Position numbers and translations under genes: made by a program. A model generated the notes under the pieces. That model was not told the DNA's origin. It saw only the letters and a program-made list of their open reading frames with translations, and ran no database searches. From Streptomyces ureilyticus (GTDB lineage: Bacteria; Actinomycetota; Actinomycetes; Streptomycetales; Streptomycetaceae), in assembly GCF_011045025.1 (NCBI RefSeq), contig NZ_JAAKZX010000033.1, positions 1-60,016 on the forward strand: a stretch of DNA of 60,016 nt, written 5' to 3'. Of this stretch, positions 43,811 to 53,377 are shown one piece after another; positions within the stretch are counted from its first letter, which is position 1, and each line of letters opens with the position of its first letter.

Positions 43811-45256
43811 CTATCTCAGGGCAGCCACCTTGTCGCGGTACCCCCGCACGGGCCCCGCGTCCCGATACGGCTCCAGCCGCCGCTCGAAGTCCCGTACGTA
43901 CTCCACCGCCCGCACTGAACGCATCTCGGCGGCCTGGACCGCCGCCTCCGCGCCCAGCTGGCAGGCCTGGTCGAGTTCGCCGAGGCCGAGGCGGGCGGTG
44001 GCGAGGACGATCCGGCAGAAGAGGCGGCTGCGGGCATAGCCGGGAGCCCGGAGCTGAAGGGACCGTTCGGCGTGCTGGGCGGCGGCGCGGTACTGCTGGA
44101 GGTCCCGGTGGCAGTGCCCGAACTCGTCCGCGAGCTGCGCCTCGTCGAAGAAGCGCGCCCAGTACGGGACGTCGTCGGTGGGCCGGGCCGCCTCCAGCGC
44201 CCGCTCGGCGCGTACTAGGGACGCCGTGCAGGCCCGTACCTCGCCGAGCACCCCGTGCCCGCGCGCCTCGGCCGCGTGCAGCAGCGCCTGCACGACGGGC
44301 GGCCCGGAGGAGCCCACGCCCTGCTGGGCGACCCGCGCCAGCTGCACCGCCTCCCGGCCGTGGCCCAGGTACACGGCCTGCCGGCTCATCGTCACCAGGA
44401 CGTACGACCCGTACGCCCGGTCCCCCGCCGCCTGCGCGAGCCGCAGCGCCTGCACGAAGTACCGCTGGGCCAGTCCGTGCGCGGCGATGTCGTACGAGGT
44501 CCAGCCCGCGAGCCGGGTGAGATCGGCCGCGGCGGCGAACAGCTGGCGCCCGGTCTGCTCCCCGTACGTGCCGCGCAGCATCGGCTCCGCCTCGTGCTCC
44601 AGGTAGCGCACCAGGGCCTGCCGGGCGTGGCCGCCGCCATAGGCGTGGTCCAGCGCCCGGAACAGCTCTCCGACCTTCCGCAGCGCCGCGATGTCGCCCG
44701 CGGTCACCCGCTGCCCGGGCTCGCGGTCGGTCTCCGGGCGCTGCCGGGGCAGGGCGCCCGGGCGGCCCTGCGCGGGCACCCTTACGACCGTGGGGTCCCC
44801 GGCGCGGCTCACCCGGTCGTCGGGCCGCCCGATCAGCCAGTCCCGGCTCGGCACGACGAGCCCCGCCGGGGTGAAGGCGATCTTGCGCAGTTCCGCGTGG
44901 CTCCCGGAGTCCTTGCGCCACAGCCCGCTGACGATGTCGACGGCCTCCTCGGGCGTGGCCGCGAACTCGAGCCCCGCGTACACGGGGGCGCACGCGTCGA
45001 GGCCCAGGTCCTGCGCCGAGAGCCGGCGCCCGAGCCGGCGGGTGAACACCTCGGCGATCAGTGCGGGTGTCGTGCCGCGCGGCTGCTGGCCGCGGAGCCA
45101 GCGGGTCACCGACGTCTTGTCGTATCTCAGATCAAGCCCGTGTTCGAGACCGAGCTGGTCCACGCGACGGGCTAGTCCCGCGTTGGAGAACCCCGCTTCT
45201 GCGATCAGTGCGGCGAGCTGACGGTTGGGGGTGCGCTGCGCGGGTCGTTCCGTCAT
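43811..45256 (-). CDS. NsdA-like TPR regulatory protein
   Basis: 481 residues from ATG 45256 with AGGAG upstream. The N terminus has a HTH-like region ([20 protein letters not shown], then [17 protein letters not shown]) followed by an all-helical TPR-type array (~200-460; [34 protein letters not shown]). This layout resembles NsdA and related Streptomyces proteins that repress sporulation and antibiotic genes. The name is by analogy only. Divergent from lipB across 272 bp that hold both promoters; I see no clear operator there. Confidence 0.8.
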   Translation of the reverse strand: MTERPAQRTPNRQLAALIAEAGFSNAGLARRVDQLGLEHGLDLRYDKTSVTRWLRGQQPRGTTPALIAEVFTRRLGRRLSAQDLGLDACAPVYAGLEFAATPEEAVDIVSGLWRKDSGSHAELRKIAFTPAGLVVPSRDWLIGRPDDRVSRAGDPTVVRVPAQGRPGALPRQRPETDREPGQRVTAGDIAALRKVGELFRALDHAYGGGHARQALVRYLEHEAEPMLRGTYGEQTGRQLFAAAADLTRLAGWTSYDIAAHGLAQRYFVQALRLAQAAGDRAYGSYVLVTMSRQAVYLGHGREAVQLARVAQQGVGSSGPPVVQALLHAAEARGHGVLGEVRACTASLVRAERALEAARPTDDVPYWARFFDEAQLADEFGHCHRDLQQYRAAAQHAERSLQLRAPGYARSRLFCRIVLATARLGLGELDQACQLGAEAAVQAAEMRSVRAVEYVRDFERRLEPYRDAGPVRGYRDKVAALR

Positions 45257-45528
45257 CTGCGGTGCGAACTCCTGCCTTCCAGGCCTCGGGAAATGGCCTC
45301 GTGAACGGCGCGAATGTAGCCGTCTGTAAGCGCACGGTTGCAGGCTTCGATACGCATTCATCCGATCGTGTGAGGATTGGCCGAAGGGTGACGGGCGCCG
45401 GGCGCCGGGCAGGCAGGACCGACCGGGTCCGCGAGGTCGGCAGGGCCGAATTCGGCTGGAACGTGGCCGGACGTACAGTGGCGTGGGGCGCGTACGCGCC
45501 TTACGGGTCTTCCAGGGAGGCGTTTGCC

Positions 45529-46320
45529 GTGGGTGAGTTGCGGTTCGTCCGGATGGGTTTCGGAGCGGACGCCGTCGAGTACCAGCAGGCCTGGGACGAG
45601 CAGCGCCGCGTGCACGCCGCCCGCTTCCAGGACGAGATCCCCGACACCTGTCTGCTCCTGGAGCACCCGCCGGTCTATACGGCCGGCCGGCGCACCGCCC
45701 CCGAGGAGCGCCCCCTCGACGGCACCCCGGTCGTGGACGTGGACCGCGGCGGCAAGATCACCTGGCACGGCCCCGGCCAGCTCGTCGGCTACCCGATCCA
45801 GAAGCTGCCGCGGCCCGTCGACGCCATCGCCCATCTGCGCCGCCTCGAGGACGCGATGATCAGCGTGTGCGCCGACTTCGGCCTCGAGACCTCGCGGGTC
45901 GAGGGCCGCGCGGGCGTATGGGTCCTCGGCGACCCGGTGGAACAGCGCCCGCCCCTCGGTGGACTCTCCCTGGACTTCGACCCACGCCTCACGGACGACG
46001 AGTTCGACCCGCGCCTCAACGGCCCCGAGTACGCCCCCTCGAACGCCGGCCAGCGCCGCGAGGACCGCAAGATCTGCGCGATGGGCATCCGCGTGGCCAA
46101 GGGCGTCACGATGCACGGCTTCGCCCTGAACGTGAACCCGGACACCTCCAACTTCGACAAGATCATCCCCTGCGGCATCCGCGACGCGGGCGTCACCTCA
46201 CTGGCCCACGAACTGGGTCGCGAGGTGACGATCGCGGAGGTCTTGCCGGTGGCGGAGAAGCACCTGCGGGGAGTGCTGGAGAACGCGGACTTGCGGCCGC
46301 GGGTCACCGCAGGCGAGTGA
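45529..46320 (+). CDS. lipB: Octanoyl-(acyl carrier protein) transferase
   Basis: 263 residues from GTG 45529, preceded by CAGGGAGG. LipB transfers octanoate from ACP to lipoyl domains, the first step of lipoylation, followed by LipA at 47.9 kb. Motifs: [27 protein letters not shown], the catalytic Lys181 in [10 protein letters not shown] and Cys215 in KIIPCGI. A ~30-residue insert ([20 protein letters not shown]) lies between the glycine-rich core and the lysine motif, making it longer than E. coli LipB. Confidence 0.95.
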   Translation: MGELRFVRMGFGADAVEYQQAWDEQRRVHAARFQDEIPDTCLLLEHPPVYTAGRRTAPEERPLDGTPVVDVDRGGKITWHGPGQLVGYPIQKLPRPVDAIAHLRRLEDAMISVCADFGLETSRVEGRAGVWVLGDPVEQRPPLGGLSLDFDPRLTDDEFDPRLNGPEYAPSNAGQRREDRKICAMGIRVAKGVTMHGFALNVNPDTSNFDKIIPCGIRDAGVTSLAHELGREVTIAEVLPVAEKHLRGVLENADLRPRVTAGE

Positions 46321-46339
46321 AGGGGCGCGGCCGGCCATC

Positions 46340-46978
46340 TCAGAGCGGAACGACGGCCAGTCGGATGCCGAGCCCGATGAGTACGGAACCCATGAGCCGG
46401 TCGAGCACTGCCGAGAGCCCGGGTCTCGCGAGCCGGCGGCCCACCCGGGTCAGTACGTAGCTCGTCCCCGGGTACCACGTCATGAGCACCGCCGCGTGAG
46501 CCACGAGCAGCGCGGCCGCAGCCGGGACGACCGCGTCGTCCGGCCCGATGAACTGCGGGAACACGGTGGTGTAGAAGATCCCCACCTTGGGGTTGAGCAG
46601 GTCACCGATCAGCCCGCGGCGGAACCCGCCGTACGCGGACAGCTCGGGCGCCGCCCCCTCGGGCAGCTGGACATCCGACCGCCGCCGGGCCGAGCGCAAG
46701 GACTGCACGCCCAGCCAGATCAGGTACGCCGCACCTGCCAACCGGAGCGTGTCGTACGCCACGCGCGAGGTCGCCAGCAGCGTGGCGAGCCCGAGCACGG
46801 AGCCCGCCGCCCAGAAGACCTTGCCGAGCGTCAAGCCGACTGTGGCGGCGACAGCGGCCCGCTGACCGCCCTGTCGCGCGCAGCCGAGTACGACCGTGAG
46901 ATTGGCGCCCGGAGTCGCCGCGAGGACCAGGCACAGCGCGACGAAGGAGCCCAACTGGGCCCAGCTGAGCCCTAGCAC
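46340..46978 (-). CDS. LysE/RhtB-type amino-acid exporter
   Basis: 212 residues from GTG 46978 with GGTGAG upstream. Six membrane helices with the family motif CLVLAATPGANLTVVLGCARQGGQRAAVAATVGL (the PG and GxRxG elements) and GFRRGLIGDLLNPKVGIFY. Exports amino acids or analogues. Divergent from the CGNR regulator gene, which often controls such exporters. Confidence 0.93.
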   Translation of the reverse strand: MLGLSWAQLGSFVALCLVLAATPGANLTVVLGCARQGGQRAAVAATVGLTLGKVFWAAGSVLGLATLLATSRVAYDTLRLAGAAYLIWLGVQSLRSARRRSDVQLPEGAAPELSAYGGFRRGLIGDLLNPKVGIFYTTVFPQFIGPDDAVVPAAAALLVAHAAVLMTWYPGTSYVLTRVGRRLARPGLSAVLDRLMGSVLIGLGIRLAVVPL

Positions 46979-47171
46979 GCCGGCTCACCGCCACCGGCTG
47001 CCCGTACGAGCGCTGTCACCGACTCTTCGGGCCACGGCCCGCAGGGCGGCGCGGGCCCGTCCTTGAGGACATCCCCGGCCAGCAGCACACGGAGGCGACC
47101 GCAGACGCAGCGCTGGTAGCGCACCCAGCCCAGGGATGTCGAATGCTTCGACAAGTCGAGGAAGAGGCATG

Positions 47172-47216
47172 AAGTCATGCCGCGAGAGGTCATGCCGTGA
47201 GAAGTCATGCCGTGAG
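47172..47216. repeat. Three tandem 15-bp repeats upstream of the CGNR gene
   Basis: AAGTCATGCCGCGAG (47172-47186), AGGTCATGCCGTGAG (47187-47201) and AAGTCATGCCGTGAG (47202-47216) follow without spacers, each differing at one or two bases. They lie 18 bp before the CGNR start codon, overlap the expected -35 region, and fall in the divergent promoter region shared with the LysE gene. Probable iterated operator. Confidence 0.7.
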
Positions 47217-47233
47217 CGTGATGCAATGACTAA

Positions 47234-47758
47234 ATGCATTTCAACGCTTACGGCGGCAACGCGGCCCTGCTCGCGGCGGCCCTGGCCAACCTCGACGACC
47301 GGTGCGACACCGGCACGGTCGAGACGCTGCTGGCCGAGCACCGGGTGGCGCGCTCGGATCTCACCGACCAGCAGCTCCAGCTCCTGCTGGCCTGGCGCCT
47401 GCGCCTGTGGGAGGCGTTCACGGCCCCCACCAGGCCGGAACAGGTCGACGCCGTCAACCGGCTGCTGACCGACGCGGCGGCCCGCCCGTACGTGTCCACC
47501 CACGACGGCCAGCCACCGCACCTGCACTACGCCGACGAGAACGCCGACGTCGTCACGCGCGTACAGGCCACCACCGCGGCCGGCCTCGCCCTGGTCCTCA
47601 CCGAGACCGACCCCTGCCGCCTCGGGCACTGCTCTGCACCAGGCTGCCGCGCCGTCTTCGTCGACACCTCCCGCAACGGCCGCCGCGCATACTGCTCCCG
47701 CCTGTGCGCCACCCGCGTCCACGTCTCCGCACACCGCGACCGCAAGCGCCAGCGGTAA
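47234..47758 (+). CDS. CGNR zinc-finger (ABATE) regulator
   Basis: 174 residues from ATG 47234. An N-terminal ABATE stress-sensing domain (~1-115, NAALLAAALANLDDRC and TRVQATTAAGLALVL) is followed by the CGNR zinc finger: CRLGHCSAPGCRAVFVDTS, RAYCSRLCATRVHVSAHRDR. No ribosome site; TGCAAT lies 6 nt before ATG, so it may be leaderless. The divergent LysE exporter and the tandem repeats fit local control of export. Confidence 0.88.
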   Translation: MHFNAYGGNAALLAAALANLDDRCDTGTVETLLAEHRVARSDLTDQQLQLLLAWRLRLWEAFTAPTRPEQVDAVNRLLTDAAARPYVSTHDGQPPHLHYADENADVVTRVQATTAAGLALVLTETDPCRLGHCSAPGCRAVFVDTSRNGRRAYCSRLCATRVHVSAHRDRKRQR

Positions 47759-47819
47759 GGCCGTCTTCGTGCCGACCGTCGTTCCGTACGGGCCCAATCC
47801 GCGCCCCGTAGGCGCCCCG

Positions 47820-47847
47820 TTCGACCGCCGGAGGCAAGGCGTACCCT
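47820..47847 (+). promoter_or_regulatory. lipA promoter
   Basis: TACCCT at 47842-47847 with TTCGAC at 47820-47825, 16 bp apart. It predicts transcription from ~47854, which excludes the in-frame GTG 47849 as a start and leaves a ~30-nt leader with AGGGAG before GTG 47885. Confidence 0.45.
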
Positions 47848-47884
47848 GGTGAACGCCTACGAATCGAAGCACAGGGAGCCGGTC

Positions 47885-48850
47885 GTGTCCGCAGTCACCC
47901 CCGACGGACGCAAGATGCTGCGCCTGGAGGTCCGTAACAGCCAGACCCCCATCGAGCGCAAGCCCGAGTGGATCAAGACTCGGGCGAAAATGGGCCCCGA
48001 GTACACGAAGATGCAGAACCTCGTGAAGAGCGAGGGCCTGCACACGGTCTGCCAGGAGGCGGGCTGCCCCAACATCTACGAGTGCTGGGAGGACCGCGAA
48101 GCGACCTTCCTCATCGGCGGCGACCAGTGCACCAGGCGCTGCGACTTCTGCCAGATCGACACGGGCAAGCCGGAGGCGCTGGACCGTGACGAGCCCCGCC
48201 GCGTGGGCGAGTCCGTGGTCACGATGGACCTCAACTACGCCACGATCACCGGCGTCGCCCGCGACGACCTGGAGGACGGCGGCGCCTGGCTGTACGCCGA
48301 GACGGTCCGCCAGATCCACGCCCAGACCGCGAACCGCGAAGCGGGCCGAACCAAGGTCGAGCTCCTCGCCCCCGACTTCAACGCCGAGCCGGCCCAGCTC
48401 GCCGAGGTCTTCTCCTCCCGCCCGGAAGTCTTCGCGCACAACGTCGAGACGGTCCCGCGCATCTTCAAGCGCATCCGCCCCGGCTTCCGCTACGAGCGCT
48501 CCCTGAAGGTCATCACCGAGGCCCGCGACTACGGCCTGGTCACCAAGTCGAACCTGATCCTCGGCATGGGCGAGACCCGCGAGGAGATCAGCGAGGCGCT
48601 CAAGCAGCTGCACGACGCCGGCTGCGAGCTCGTCACCATCACGCAGTACCTGCGCCCGACCGTGCGCCACCACCCCGTGGAGCGCTGGGTCAAGCCGCAT
48701 GAGTTCGTGGAGCTGAAGGAGGAGGCCGAGCAGATCGGCTTCTCGGGCGTGATGTCCGGGCCGCTGGTGCGCTCCTCGTACCGCGCCGGACGGCTGTACC
48801 AGATGGCCATCGAGAAGCGTGGCGCGTACGTCGCCTCGCAGGCCGTCTGA
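47885..48850 (+). CDS. lipA: Lipoyl synthase
   Basis: 321 residues from GTG 47885, 6 nt after AGGGAG. Radical SAM enzyme inserting two sulfurs into protein-bound octanoate. Auxiliary cluster Cys56/61/67 ([13 protein letters not shown]), radical SAM cluster Cys82/86/89 (CTRRCDFC), and the C-terminal VRSSYRA motif whose Ser ligates the auxiliary cluster. Works after LipB on SucB-type E2 and other lipoyl domains. Confidence 0.97.
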   Translation: MSAVTPDGRKMLRLEVRNSQTPIERKPEWIKTRAKMGPEYTKMQNLVKSEGLHTVCQEAGCPNIYECWEDREATFLIGGDQCTRRCDFCQIDTGKPEALDRDEPRRVGESVVTMDLNYATITGVARDDLEDGGAWLYAETVRQIHAQTANREAGRTKVELLAPDFNAEPAQLAEVFSSRPEVFAHNVETVPRIFKRIRPGFRYERSLKVITEARDYGLVTKSNLILGMGETREEISEALKQLHDAGCELVTITQYLRPTVRHHPVERWVKPHEFVELKEEAEQIGFSGVMSGPLVRSSYRAGRLYQMAIEKRGAYVASQAV

Positions 48851-49128
48851 GATCTCGTACGACCTGCGCGATGGCACGCAGTGCCAGCTGATCGTGTGAA
48901 TCCGCACACAAGACATTACCCGTGAGTAGTGTCCGATACGACGCGGTTCTGACCGTTCCCGCAGATGGGAGCCACCGTCAGGGCCGCGTCGGCGTTTTCG
49001 GGCCTCGTATCAAGGCTTCATTGGCGTTTGACCGGTTGGTCATGCCCTGGTAACACCATTCAGTGACTCTGTTCTCACGCCACGTACAGACTCATCCCAG
49101 AGCGATCACCCGAGGGGGGACCTCCATC

Positions 49129-49344
49129 ATGCAGGCCGCGCCAGTACGCGCCACAGCGATTCCGTCTTTCACCGATGCACTCCGTGCCGTCGAGTCGGTC
49201 CTCATGAGCAGCGGCCAGCGCACCGCCCGCCGCAACGCATGGACCTCTGTCATGGAGGACCGCCGCCGCGCCAAGGACAGGGTCGAGGCGCAGCGCGTCC
49301 TGGACCAGTCCTTCGTACAGTCGTCGTTCGCCCCTCGCCCGTGA
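49129..49344 (+). CDS. Small conserved Streptomyces protein
   Basis: 71 residues from ATG 49129 with GAGGGGGGA upstream. Basic, helical (SFTDALRAVESVLMSSGQRT, RRNAWTSVMEDRRRAKDRV), no membrane or catalytic motif. A TTGACC (49028-49033) with TAACAC 17 bp later suggests a promoter ~70 bp upstream. Conserved next to glnA in Streptomyces as I recall. Function unknown. Confidence 0.75.
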   Translation: MQAAPVRATAIPSFTDALRAVESVLMSSGQRTARRNAWTSVMEDRRRAKDRVEAQRVLDQSFVQSSFAPRP

Positions 49345-49391
49345 CCGCCCGCCGACACGGCACCGCCGTCGTCGGCACTTCCCGCGCCACG

Positions 49392-49407
49392 TAGACTTCT
49401 CGGCATG
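49392..49407 (+). promoter_or_regulatory. -10 hexamer and leaderless start of the DUF4191 gene
   Basis: TAGACT at 49392-49397, 7 nt, then ATG 49405; no ribosome site. Confidence 0.55.
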
Positions 49408-50106
49408 GCGAGGAAGGACAACGCAGCGGACGCTGCGAACCCCGGGCGACTCAAGCAGATCGCTCTGACCTACAAGATGACGCGCAGGGCCGACTCCAAG
49501 ATCGGTCTTGTGCTCGCGGCAGTCGGAATCGGCACCCTCGGTGTCTTCCTCGCGATCGGTTTCCTGATCGGTCACCCGGTCTATCTCGGCATTCTCGGCT
49601 TCCTCCTCGCCTTCCTCGCGATGGCGATCGTCTTCGGACGGCGGGCCGAGCGGGCCGCCTTCGGGCAGATGGAGGGACAGCCGGGAGCGGCGGCCGCGGT
49701 GCTGGACAACATGAAGCGTGGCTGGACGACGACTCCGGCGGTGGCGATGAACCGCCAGCAGGACGTGGTGCACCGGGCCGTCGGCAAGGCCGGCATCGTG
49801 CTCGTCGCCGAGGGCAACCCGAACCGGGTGAAGGGGCTGCTGGCCGCCGAGAAGAAGCGGATGGCACGGATCGTCTCGGACGTGCCCGTCCACGACATCC
49901 TTGTGGGGACCGGCGAGGGCCAGGTCGAGCTGAAGAAGCTCCGTACGACGATGCTCAAGCTGCCGCGGGTCCTGAGCGGCCCTCAGGTCACCGCGACCAA
50001 TGACCGGCTGCGGGCCTTGGGCGACATCATGTCGAACCTTCCTATGCCGAAGGGCCCGATGCCCAAGGGGATGCGGATGCCGCGCGGCGGCCCCAAGATG
50101 CGCTGA
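49405..50106 (+). CDS. DUF4191 membrane protein
   Basis: 233 residues from ATG 49405. A basic N terminus (LKQIALTYKMTRRADSKIG), two membrane helices (~34-52, ~57-76), FGRRAERAAFGQMEGQPGAA, and a soluble domain with HRAVGKAGIVLVAEG and RVKGLLAAEKKRMARIV. The C-terminal tail repeats MPKGPMPKGMRMP. Family conserved in actinobacteria, function unknown. Ends at a 26-bp perfect hairpin. Confidence 0.9.
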   Translation: MARKDNAADAANPGRLKQIALTYKMTRRADSKIGLVLAAVGIGTLGVFLAIGFLIGHPVYLGILGFLLAFLAMAIVFGRRAERAAFGQMEGQPGAAAAVLDNMKRGWTTTPAVAMNRQQDVVHRAVGKAGIVLVAEGNPNRVKGLLAAEKKRMARIVSDVPVHDILVGTGEGQVELKKLRTTMLKLPRVLSGPQVTATNDRLRALGDIMSNLPMPKGPMPKGMRMPRGGPKMR

Positions 50107-50110
50107 CCTG

Positions 50111-50168
50111 TCCCGTACGACGTTGGGGGCGCCCGGATCACTCCGGGCGCCCCCAACGTCGTACGGGA
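50111..50168. terminator. Very long perfect hairpin terminator
   Basis: Arms 50111-50136 and 50143-50168 are perfectly complementary over 26 bp around the loop ATCACT. It separates the convergent DUF4191 and RDD genes. Confidence 0.85.
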
Positions 50169-50187
50169 GACGGTCGTACGGAAGGCG

Positions 50188-50655
50188 TCAGATCCTGACC
50201 TCTACCGTGCGCGCCAAGCGGTCGTGGAGGCCCCTGCCGTCGCGGTCCCAGATCAGGGCGGGGATGGCGATGCACAGCAGAGCCGTGCGCAGGAGGGCTC
50301 GCAGCGGGTTGACCGTGCCCGTTTCCAGGGTGAGGACTCGCAGGCCGAAGAGGCGCTTGCCGGGGGTGAAGCCGATCGTGCCTACGGTCAGGATGCTCAT
50401 CACGAAGAAGATCAGGAGCGCCCAATTGCCCGTCGCCTGGTTGTAGCCGTCGGTGAGCAGCCCGTATGCGATCAGGAGGCACAGGCCCCAGTCGACCGCG
50501 AGGGCGCCGAGGCGTCGGCCGGGGCGGGCGATCGAGCCGGGGCCCGACTCCGGCAGGCCGAGCTGCTCGCCGCGGTATCCGAAGTCGGCACCGGCTTCCT
50601 CCGCGGCCGCGCGCGGGCCGGAGAGCCACGATCCGATTGCTTGCCTGTTGTCCAC
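50188..50655 (-). CDS. RDD-family membrane protein
   Basis: 155 residues from GTG 50655. RDD domain with RLGALAVDWGLCLLIAYGLL, GFTPGKRLFGLRVLTLETG and a final HDRLARTVEVRI; three membrane helices. TACCGT lies 6 nt before GTG with no ribosome site, so it is probably leaderless. Divergent from glnA; some RDD proteins are transporters but this one is unassigned. Confidence 0.9.
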   Translation of the reverse strand: MDNRQAIGSWLSGPRAAAEEAGADFGYRGEQLGLPESGPGSIARPGRRLGALAVDWGLCLLIAYGLLTDGYNQATGNWALLIFFVMSILTVGTIGFTPGKRLFGLRVLTLETGTVNPLRALLRTALLCIAIPALIWDRDGRGLHDRLARTVEVRI

Positions 50656-50718
50656 GCGTCCACGGTACTGCCCTGGTTTTGATATGCGGACGGGTGGGGT
50701 CAGCCGGGCCGGGGTCGG

Positions 50719-50772
50719 TTAACTTGGGCGAAACAAATGGGTCACGCTCGAGAAACCACCCGTCCCTATTGT
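50719..50772 (+). promoter_or_regulatory. GlnR binding site and -10 of glnA
   Basis: Four pentamers separated by exactly 6 nt: TTAAC (50719-50723), GAAAC (50730-50734), GTCAC (50741-50745), GAAAC (50752-50756), the a1-b1-a2-b2 GlnR box of Streptomyces. TATTGT at 50767-50772, 10 nt after the last box, is the likely -10. Activation of glnA by GlnR under nitrogen limitation is established in S. coelicolor. Confidence 0.85.
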
Positions 50773-50854
50773 CGGGTCTCAGCGTGTGCCACCGCACTGG
50801 CCGCACGAACGAACTACCACCCCGGCACGGACGGTCGGGAGTAGGAGGAGCTGG

Positions 50855-52264
50855 ATGTTCCAGAACGCCGACGAGGCCAAGAAGTTCATCGCAGACGAGG
50901 ACGTCAAGTTCGTAGACGTCCGCTTCTGCGACCTGCCTGGCGTGATGCAGCACTTCACGGTGCCGGCAGAGGCCTTCGACCCGAGCGAGGAACTGGCCTT
51001 CGACGGCTCCTCGATCCGCGGCTTCCAGGCCATCCACGAGTCGGACATGGCGCTTCGGGCCGACCTGTCCACCGCGCGGGTGGACCCTTTCCGCCGCGAC
51101 AAGACGGTCAACATCAACTTCTTCATCCACGACCCGATCACGGGCGAGCAGTACTCCCGTGACCCGCGGAACGTGGCGAAGAAGGCGGAGGCGTACCTCG
51201 CCTCGACCGGTATCGCCGACACCGCGTACTTCGGTCCCGAGGCCGAGTTCTACATCTTCGACAGCGTCCGCTTCGAGACCAAGTCGAACGAGGCCTTCTA
51301 CCACATCGACTCCGAGGCGGGCGCCTGGAACACCGGTGCGCTGGAGGACAACCGCGGCTACAAGGTCCGCTACAAGGGCGGTTACTTCCCGACCCCGCCG
51401 GTCGACCACTTCGCCGACCTGCGCGCCGAGATCTCCCTGGAGCTGAACAAGGCCGGTCTCCAGGTCGAGCGTCAGCACCACGAGGTGGGCACCGCCGGCC
51501 AGGCGGAGATCAACTACAAGTTCAACACGCTGCTCGCCGCGGCCGACGACCTCCAGCTCTTCAAGTACATCGTGAAGAACGTCGCCTGGCGCAACGGCAA
51601 GACGGCCACCTTCATGCCGAAGCCGATCTTCGGTGACAACGGCTCGGGCATGCACGTCCACCAGTCGCTGTGGCAGGCCGGCTCCCCGCTGTTCTACGAC
51701 GAGGCCGGTTACGCGGGCCTGTCGGACACCGCCCGCTACTACATCGGCGGCATCCTCAAGCACGCCCCGTCGCTGCTGGCCTTCACCAACCCGACGGTGA
51801 ACTCGTACCACCGCCTGGTCCCCGGCTTCGAGGCCCCGATCAACCTGGTCTACTCGCAGCGCAACCGCTCCGCGGCCATGCGTATCCCGATCACGGGCTC
51901 GAACCCGAAGGCCAAGCGCGTCGAGTTCCGGGCGCCGGACTCCTCCGGCAACCCGTACCTCACCTTCGCGGCCCTGATGCTGGCCGGCCTGGACGGCATC
52001 AAGAACAAGGTCGAGCCGGCCGAGCCGATCGACAAGGACCTGTACGAGCTGGCTCCCGAGGAGCACGCGAACGTCGCGCAGGTCCCGACCTCGCTCCCGG
52101 CCGTCCTCGACTCCCTCGAGTCCGACCACGAGTTCCTCCTCCAGGGCGACGTCTTCACGTCCGACCTGATCGAGACGTGGATCGACTACAAGCGCACGAA
52201 CGAGATCGCTCCGCTGCAGCTGCGTCCGCACCCGCACGAGTTCGAGCTGTACTTCGACGTGTGA
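50855..52264 (+). CDS. glnA: Glutamine synthetase type I
   Basis: 469 residues from ATG 50855 with AGGAGGAG upstream; dodecameric GSI-beta length. Motifs: DGSSIRGF near the start, the ATP-binding [25 protein letters not shown], and the adenylylation Tyr397 in [11 protein letters not shown]. It makes glutamine from glutamate and ammonia; Tyr397 is modified by GlnE. Directly controlled by GlnR (four-box site upstream). Terminated by a hairpin at 52290. Confidence 0.98.
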   Translation: MFQNADEAKKFIADEDVKFVDVRFCDLPGVMQHFTVPAEAFDPSEELAFDGSSIRGFQAIHESDMALRADLSTARVDPFRRDKTVNINFFIHDPITGEQYSRDPRNVAKKAEAYLASTGIADTAYFGPEAEFYIFDSVRFETKSNEAFYHIDSEAGAWNTGALEDNRGYKVRYKGGYFPTPPVDHFADLRAEISLELNKAGLQVERQHHEVGTAGQAEINYKFNTLLAAADDLQLFKYIVKNVAWRNGKTATFMPKPIFGDNGSGMHVHQSLWQAGSPLFYDEAGYAGLSDTARYYIGGILKHAPSLLAFTNPTVNSYHRLVPGFEAPINLVYSQRNRSAAMRIPITGSNPKAKRVEFRAPDSSGNPYLTFAALMLAGLDGIKNKVEPAEPIDKDLYELAPEEHANVAQVPTSLPAVLDSLESDHEFLLQGDVFTSDLIETWIDYKRTNEIAPLQLRPHPHEFELYFDV

Positions 52265-52289
52265 TCGACGCGTAGGCCTCTGGCTTCAG

Positions 52290-52325
52290 AGCCCCGCCAC
52301 CGCCTTCACCGGCAGCGGCGGGGCT
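52290..52325 (+). terminator. glnA terminator
   Basis: Arms AGCCCCGCC (52290-52298) and GGCGGGGCT (52317-52325), followed closely by GTTCTTTG. Confidence 0.7.
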
Positions 52326-52448
52326 CCGTCGTTCTTTGCCTGGGCCGCGCCGTCCCTTTGCCCAGTGCGGGGAAGATCGGGATCCGGTTATGGCAATACC
52401 GCTGCACACTGGAATCGGGACGAGTGCCCGATGTGTGGGGTGATCGTG

Positions 52449-53372
52449 ATGCGGAGCCGATTCCAGCCCGACCGGCGGTTGAACACGCGGATGGGGGTCA
52501 CGGTGTTCCTGCTCGGGCTGCTGTACGTGGCGTTCGTCGCCGCCTTGATCGTGCTGCTGAAGTCGTGGGTGCTGGTCGTGGTGATCGCGGCGGCGCTGCT
52601 GGGTGCGCAGTACTGGTTCTCCGACCGGATCGCGCTGTTCGCGATGCGCGGGCGGGTTGTGGAGCGCGAGGAGTACCCGCAGCTGCACGGGGTGATCGAC
52701 CGGCTGTGCGCCACCGCGGACATGCCGAAGCCCGCCGTCGCCGTGTCCGACATGGAGATGCCGAACGCCTTCGCCACCGGGCGCGACGCCGACCACGCCG
52801 TCGTGTGCGTGACGACCGGACTGCTTCGGCGGCTGGAGCCCGCCGAGTTGGAGGGTGTGCTCGCCCACGAGTTGTCGCATGTGGCGCACCGCGATGTCGC
52901 GGTGATCACCGTGGCCTCGTTCCTCGGGGTGCTCGCGGGCCTGGTCGTACGGTTCGTGTTCTACTCGCAGGTCTTCGGCGGGCACGGCCGCAAGGACCAG
53001 AACACGGCCGTCGTGCTCATGACGGTGATGGCGGTGTCCGCGGCCGTCTACGCGCTCAGTTTCCTCCTCATCCGGGCGCTGTCCCGGTACCGGGAGCTGG
53101 CCGCCGACCGCGCCGCGGCCATGCTCACCGGCCGCCCCTCGGCGCTCGCCTCCGCACTGACCAAGGTCACCGGCGACATCTCCAAGATCCCCACGCGTGA
53201 TCTACGGACCGCGCAGGCCTTCAACGCCTTCTACTTCACGCCCGCGCTCGGCAGGACGCCCGGACTCCAGCGGCTCTTCTCGACCCACCCGAGCCTGGAG
53301 GAGCGGCTCGATCAACTGGGCCGGATCTCCGGCGAGTTGGGGGAGTCGCCGTACTCCGGGAAGGCGGGCTGA
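52449..53372 (+). CDS. htpX: HtpX-like membrane zinc protease
   Basis: 307 residues from ATG 52449; ATG 52431 is an alternative 6 residues longer, but GGGGTGAT precedes 52449. Two N-terminal membrane helices (~18-57), the zinc motif HELSHVAHRD with the third ligand in SRYRELAADRAAA, two further helices between them, and the closing THPSLEERLDQL. Degrades damaged membrane proteins. It is 5 bp upstream of pspAB, linking it to the Psp envelope-stress system whose pspA and pspAA lie at 9-10 kb. Confidence 0.93.
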   Translation: MRSRFQPDRRLNTRMGVTVFLLGLLYVAFVAALIVLLKSWVLVVVIAAALLGAQYWFSDRIALFAMRGRVVEREEYPQLHGVIDRLCATADMPKPAVAVSDMEMPNAFATGRDADHAVVCVTTGLLRRLEPAELEGVLAHELSHVAHRDVAVITVASFLGVLAGLVVRFVFYSQVFGGHGRKDQNTAVVLMTVMAVSAAVYALSFLLIRALSRYRELAADRAAAMLTGRPSALASALTKVTGDISKIPTRDLRTAQAFNAFYFTPALGRTPGLQRLFSTHPSLEERLDQLGRISGELGESPYSGKAG

Positions 53373-53377
53373 CGCGT

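Noticed and set aside
47172..47216. Short CRISPR-like array
   Set aside because: Repeats are 15 bp, contiguous and spacer-free, with no cas genes nearby.
46972..47226. Minus-strand frame with repeated HGMTS
   Set aside because: It is only a translation of the 15-bp tandem repeats and has no ribosome site.
47849..47884. Upstream GTG start for lipA
   Set aside because: It lies on top of the predicted -10 and transcription start and has no ribosome site; GTG 47885 has AGGGAG.
49050..49080. GlnR-like site before the 71-residue gene
   Set aside because: GTAAC is present, but the required GaAAC-type box at 6-nt spacing is missing.
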